A stretch of 64,000 nt of DNA from NCBI RefSeq assembly GCF_000002875.2, contig NC_009391.2, forward strand, positions 62,001-126,000. The letters are read 5' to 3'. Under the pieces are notes generated by a model. It searched no databases, was not told the origin of the DNA, and saw only the letters and a list, made by a program, of their open reading frames with translations. Shown here piece by piece: positions 60,160-64,000 of the stretch (positions are counted from its first letter, which is position 1; every line of letters begins with the position of its first letter). The translations under genes were made by a program, and so were the position numbers. This DNA is from Leishmania infantum JPCM5 (taxonomy: Eukaryota; Euglenozoa; Kinetoplastea; Trypanosomatida; Trypanosomatidae).

Positions 60160-61499
60160 CGCCGCAGTTGCCTTGCCGAGGATGGCACACATCGCATGTA
60201 GTGCAGGGCATCGGTGAAGGGAAGCGCGCAGCTTAGCTGCGTCTGGCAGGGAGGCGAACACGTCTCAGCTGAACAGCGGCTGCAGGGCACCAAGCTCCGT
60301 GCCGATCCCCTGCATAAAGATCTCCAGTGCCACAATACACAGCCCCGCCTCGCTCAGCGTATACTTCAGGCACACCACAGCTCGACTGCATCAAAGTCGC
60401 TCACCACCGGTGGCTGCGCCGCCACAGCAGCAGCGACCTCCGGCAGCAGCGCAGGAGGACACGTGACGGCAAGGCCGAGAGGTGCGGCGTCGGTGCTCGT
60501 GCGGGTAACGGCGACATCCGCACACCCCACCTCCTTGGCTTGCTGGGCAGGCTGGCACCTCCTCGCTATCACTCCCCTCACTGGCAGCAGCACAGTCGTG
60601 GCGGCTGGCGTGGCATCCGCCATCGACAGCATCATCTTGTCATAGGCCCCCTTCTCGCACCGTCAGCAGGGCTGTCCGCAGAGCGACTGTCGCGGGCCCC
60701 ACCGAGAGCGTCACCACTACCGCAAAACCACGTGCATACAGAAGCAGCCAGCAGTTCTCCATCCACGCCTCCAGCAACGGTACAGGCGGCGCTGAGGTTG
60801 TCCGCAGCGCTGCCGCCTGCCTCGGCATCCTCTGCTGGAGGCGTGGATCGAGCTTGCGACGAGTGAACCGCGGAGGAGAGATACCCGCTGGAGCTGCCTA
60901 CATGGCCCATCCTGTGCGGAGGAGCCGCTCAGCTGCAGGGAGGTCATCGCCACTCGTCATCCGTTCTGCAACGGCTGACTACCCGCCATCAGCGACGGGG
61001 CTTCCTCGAGCGGACCTCACCAAACGAGGCGGGGATGCCACCAACCCATGCACTGCCGCCAACGGGAAATCCACCGTACCTCCCGCTGCTGCAGATAACG
61101 CGCTGCCACCACCCCGCCGTGTCACAGCACCCGATGCTGTCAGCACCTGCCGCACTGACAAAAGCGCGCGCAGCTCAGGAGGTGCTGAGGAGTGTCCGCG
61201 ACAACACTTTCAGGCTCCCCCACCCAAGCCAGAAGGAGCACTGGCAGGCGGCTCTTGGTCGCTGCGCCGCCCGCCAAATCCAGCGGGCTCGCGACGGGGT
61301 TAGCGACGGAGGGCGCCGTGCCGCTCGACTGCAGCTGTTCGCCGGGCACCTCAGACACCGCCACGGTGAAGACCCTGACCGGGGCCGGTTGGAAGGCGGT
61401 GGGTGTTCTGTGACCACTTGGGTGGCACGGCGACGGCACGGTGCCGCTACCATTCACGGAGAAGGTGGAGCTGTGCCGATCCCGACGGAGCGCCGACAT
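60160..61499 (-). pseudogene. Decayed protein gene on the minus strand, family not recognised
   Basis: Reading right to left, coherent protein-like stretches follow one another in different frames: from 61499 a Ser/Thr/Pro-rich part (VRVFTVAVSEVPGEQLQ, LPVLLLAWVGEPESVV); near 60790 LLEAWMENCWLLLYARGF and VALRTALLTVREGG; after a frameshift near 60650 KMMLSMADATPAATTVLLPV to VVSDFDAVELWCA; then past a stop near 60367 KYTLSEAGLCIVALEIFMQG and GTELGALQPLFS; then after another stop DVFASLPDAAKLRASLH. The residue order runs smoothly across each break, which is what a once-intact gene would give. Several stops and at least two frameshifts rule out expression as one protein. The start may lie near 61499. 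Confidence 0.55.
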
Positions 61500-62061
61500 G
61501 CCAGTCTACGCGAAGATCACGCGGATATGCGCGTGTCTGTGAGAGTTCGTTGCTCTTCGGCCGCCCTCCGCGTCCGGTGAGAGAAACGTGGCGGGGAGAA
61601 GACGCCAGTACACGGCGATGCATGTGTCCCAGGAAGAGGAGAGGGGACACACAGTGTGAGAGACGCGGGGCATGAGGACGGTGGAGCAGCAGGGCTGCCG
61701 CCATCACAACACGCACGCACAGACGGGCGCGCGTGTACGTGTTGAGAGAAGGTCTGAGCAGGGGGGGATGCCGGGAAGGAGCTGCCGTGAGGCGCTTCAC
61801 CGGACGCAGGCGGCGGTGGTACGTGTGCGCGCTCGTTCTTCGTGAAAGGAGTGTGCGTGTGCAAGCACCTGAAGGGGAAGAAAGGAGGAAGGGAGGGAGA
61901 GGGGACGGAGAAGCCCGAGACGCGTGGGCCGGGCACAAGCGGCGGCGGCGGCGGCGGCAGTCGATGAGAAAGTGGCAGAGGGCGAAGGAGGCAGCTCACA
62001 GCTGCCGTGCCGGCTCTCTTTCTCTCTGGCAAAGAGGCGGAGAGGCAGCCACACAAGCAGG
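61500..62061. other. Intergenic region on the minus-strand array
   Basis: No gene seen. Purine-rich plus strand at 61870-61990 corresponds to a pyrimidine tract of the minus-strand transcript, lying downstream of the 62062 stop and upstream of the decayed gene. Confidence 0.5.
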
Positions 62062-64000
62062 TCATGCACCCTGCCTCCCATCCCAACTCGGCCGATCCTC
62101 AAACATTACCTCTAGCCGTCGGTCGAGCACCGCCAGCTCCTCAATCGACGGCAGCGCCGACCACTGCTGCCGGTCCGGCACGAGTCGGCGCACTACCGCG
62201 GCGTCCCGCTGCAGCAGTGCGCAGGTGCGGTAGTAGGAGTACACCGCTCGCAGCGTGGTGGCGTCGAAGACGCGGGTGAGCGCGGCGGAGAGGCGGTTGC
62301 GGCGCTCGAGGTAGGGGCGCCACCGGCGCAGTTCCATTGCGGTGGCCAGTGAAGACGACCGGCCGCCGCCTGTCGAGGATGCCATCAGGGGAGCAGCTGG
62401 ATCTGCAAACTGCATCGACACCGCAGCAGAGAAGGAGACGCCGCGTTTGGTGGTGGATGACGACCTGTCTTTCGACCTTCTCGGAAGGAGCCGTGAACGA
62501 CGGCGTGCCTCTTCGCTCGCCGCTACCTGCGCCAGTGCGGCGGACTCACGCAGCTGTCGGATGCGCGGCGGCATTGGACGGCCCACCGGCAGCTGCCCCA
62601 AGTGCAAGATGCTGACCACCTTCTCCGCATTGTCGGGGTCGAGCTGGTGCTGCTCATGCCCGCTGCGTTGCTCATCGATCTGCTGCACCATGCGCGCGTA
62701 CGCCTCCTCTGGCGACATGGTAGACTGGGCACCACCGGACCTGCCAGGGGGCCCCTCCGCGCCGTCCTCGGCTGCCGCGGCCGCCTCGAACACGTTTAAG
62801 ACGTGCGGCATGCTGCGGAGGAGGGCAGAGCCGTGCCGCTCATGTAGAACCTCTATGTCCGTAAGCAGGCGCTGGTGCCGCATGCGCTGCTGCACGCGCT
62901 GGCGCAGATCTACGACACTCTGGGCGATCTCGTCGAGGGAGGCGAAGCGCATGTCGGCGACGTTCTCGTAGGCTTGAAAGAACAGCGCATCCTCATCAAT
63001 GGAGCCGCACCGAGTGGCGCCACGCTTGTGCATCAGCGGCGGCGATGTCGGGAGGCCCGGCTTCAGTGGAAAGTTCGACGACGGCACCGGTGGTGTGGTC
63101 GATTGGGCCTCAGCAGCGCCATCGATCGTCGGCGACGCCACTCCAGTCAACGGCTTACGCTCCGGCTCAGTCGTGTCGTCGTGACGCGACGACTCACCTC
63201 TCTGCTGAGGAGCGGCGGGCTCGAGCTGCCGTGCCTGCGGGTGCCGGCGTTTCCTCGCCGCAGCGCTCATCATCGGGGAGTCCTCGCTACGAGCCGCATT
63301 AGCCGCCTGCGGCAGCGAACCGACGCGAGCGCCACCCTTGCCGATGTTGTGTCCGGTGACAGTCAAGTCTTCACCTTGGACCGGATGCGGCGGGGGCGAC
63401 CCCGACGGACGGCGCGATGGCCTTGGAGGACGGCCGTTCAGCGCCTTGTTTGCTGCAGATTCAGCGCAGGACGGTCCTGCCCCTTCGGCAGCAGCAGTGG
63501 CGGCTATCTCTGGTGCAACGTCGTAGACCATGTAGGGACGCATGCTGTCCGAGGGCCCCATGTTCATACCCTCCCTGGCGGAGGGTAAGCTGGACAGCTC
63601 GCTGCTGCGGCGGCCAGCCGCGCCGGTGAGACATTCACCAGTGGCCCCGAAGAAGAAGGTGCCGTCGTGGACGCCACCGTCGCCTTGGATGGCGCCGCTG
63701 ATGGCGGCCGAAGAGATGCTGCAGGTCAGCCCAGATGGTTGCGCTGTGAGAAGAGCCGTGCGCGCTGCTTCGACCGCTCGCCGCTCCACCTTCTCGCGCT
63801 CCTCGGCCGGCGCGCAGGCGGGGCTTAGCAGCTGGCGCTTCAGCTCGGTGTAATGCACTGACTTGCTGCGCGGGTCGTCAGGGTGGCGTGCGTTCCACGC
63901 TGCGACGTTCGCCTGCCACGCTTGCAGCTGTCGCATCAGTGCAGACTCGCCAGGTGAGGCGGGGACGTCGAGAGGGGTGCGCAGACTGCGCCACAGGTCT
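62062..64000 (-). CDS. Unrecognised protein, 5' end beyond the window
   Basis: At least 645 codons; the stop (TGA) is at 62062-62064 and the frame is still open at the right edge. An ATG at 63934-63936 gives 624 aa, but the codons before it (DLWRSLRTPLDVPASPGES) look like protein, so the gene probably starts outside. I do not recognise a family. Visible parts: a charged N-terminal segment with HYTELKRQLL and EEREKVERRAVEAAR; a long disordered Pro/Ser/Ala middle; a helical region with FFQAYENVADMRFASLDEI and QSVVDLRQRVQQRMRHQR; a KVVSILHLGQLPVG motif; and a basic C-terminal helical part with RRWRPYLERRNRLSAALTRV and RAVYSYYRTCALLQRDAAVV. There is no membrane segment. The mix of disorder and coiled coil suggests a cytoskeletal or scaffold protein, but that is a guess. 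Confidence 0.8.
   Translation of the reverse strand, partial: DLWRSLRTPLDVPASPGESALMRQLQAWQANVAAWNARHPDDPRSKSVHYTELKRQLLSPACAPAEEREKVERRAVEAARTALLTAQPSGLTCSISSAAISGAIQGDGGVHDGTFFFGATGECLTGAAGRRSSELSSLPSAREGMNMGPSDSMRPYMVYDVAPEIAATAAAEGAGPSCAESAANKALNGRPPRPSRRPSGSPPPHPVQGEDLTVTGHNIGKGGARVGSLPQAANAARSEDSPMMSAAARKRRHPQARQLEPAAPQQRGESSRHDDTTEPERKPLTGVASPTIDGAAEAQSTTPPVPSSNFPLKPGLPTSPPLMHKRGATRCGSIDEDALFFQAYENVADMRFASLDEIAQSVVDLRQRVQQRMRHQRLLTDIEVLHERHGSALLRSMPHVLNVFEAAAAAEDGAEGPPGRSGGAQSTMSPEEAYARMVQQIDEQRSGHEQHQLDPDNAEKVVSILHLGQLPVGRPMPPRIRQLRESAALAQVAASEEARRRSRLLPRRSKDRSSSTTKRGVSFSAAVSMQFADPAAPLMASSTGGGRSSSLATAMELRRWRPYLERRNRLSAALTRVFDATTLRAVYSYYRTCALLQRDAAVVRRLVPDRQQWSALPSIEELAVLDRRLEVMFEDRPSWDGRQGA

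Noticed and set aside
1..64000. tRNA, rRNA, snoRNA genes, CRISPR arrays, prokaryotic-type operons
   Set aside because: I looked for tRNA B-box-like GGTTCGA stretches with matching arms and for regularly spaced repeats; none was convincing. The genome is eukaryotic, so CRISPR and operon promoters are not expected. A covariance-model scan would be needed to exclude small RNA genes.

Overview
This window is nuclear DNA of a trypanosomatid, almost certainly a Leishmania or a close Leishmaniinae relative. The DNA is GC-rich, and protein genes are intronless, lie head to tail on one strand, and are separated by 0.5-2.4 kb of pyrimidine-rich, microsatellite-rich sequence of the kind that directs trans-splicing and polyadenylation. 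The cytochrome c1 carries the single-cysteine haem motif (FAPCH) that is diagnostic of Euglenozoa. From memory, the series cytochrome c1 / methionine synthase / pitrilysin-like protease recalls the left part of Leishmania chromosome 7; this needs a synteny check.

Layout. Plus-strand array, 251-50315: TSR1 ribosome-biogenesis factor; a divergent acyl-CoA dehydrogenase; a 166-aa unknown; two tandem MaoC-type hydratases; a 109-aa unknown; a SIN1/AVO1-like CRIM+PH protein; cytochrome c1; a 192-aa probable mitochondrial protein; a type I membrane protein; cobalamin-dependent methionine synthase; a PreP-type metalloprotease; a decayed gene; a MICU1-type EF-hand protein; a very large Sec7 Arf-GEF; a MnmA/MTU1 tRNA thiouridylase; a TMEM115-family and a TAPT1-family membrane protein. 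From 50316 to 54196 lies a convergent strand-switch region holding a second decayed gene, a 499-bp repeat copy, a G-rich 28-bp tandem repeat and a 101-base run of N. The minus-strand array follows: a NEK-like kinase (54197-56743), a 5.3-kb stretch with a third decayed gene, and an unrecognised gene that runs off the right edge (62062-64000).

Repeats. Three copies of one 499-bp element (13955, 21103, 52880) have no indels between them and differ at only about 1-4 positions by eye. They look like SIDER2-class retroposons in size and 3'-UTR position, but are far less diverged than such elements usually are. A short inverted fragment of the same element lies immediately after the N run.

Function. 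As is usual for trypanosomatids, neighbours are co-transcribed without sharing a pathway, but mitochondrial functions are frequent: cytochrome c1, PreP, MICU1, MTU1, probably the acyl-CoA dehydrogenase and the first MaoC protein. The most interesting items are the SIN1-like candidate TORC2 subunit, the acyl-CoA dehydrogenase that seems to lack its catalytic glutamate, the near-identical repeat family, and three decayed genes. All alignments here are by eye; no database was searched.
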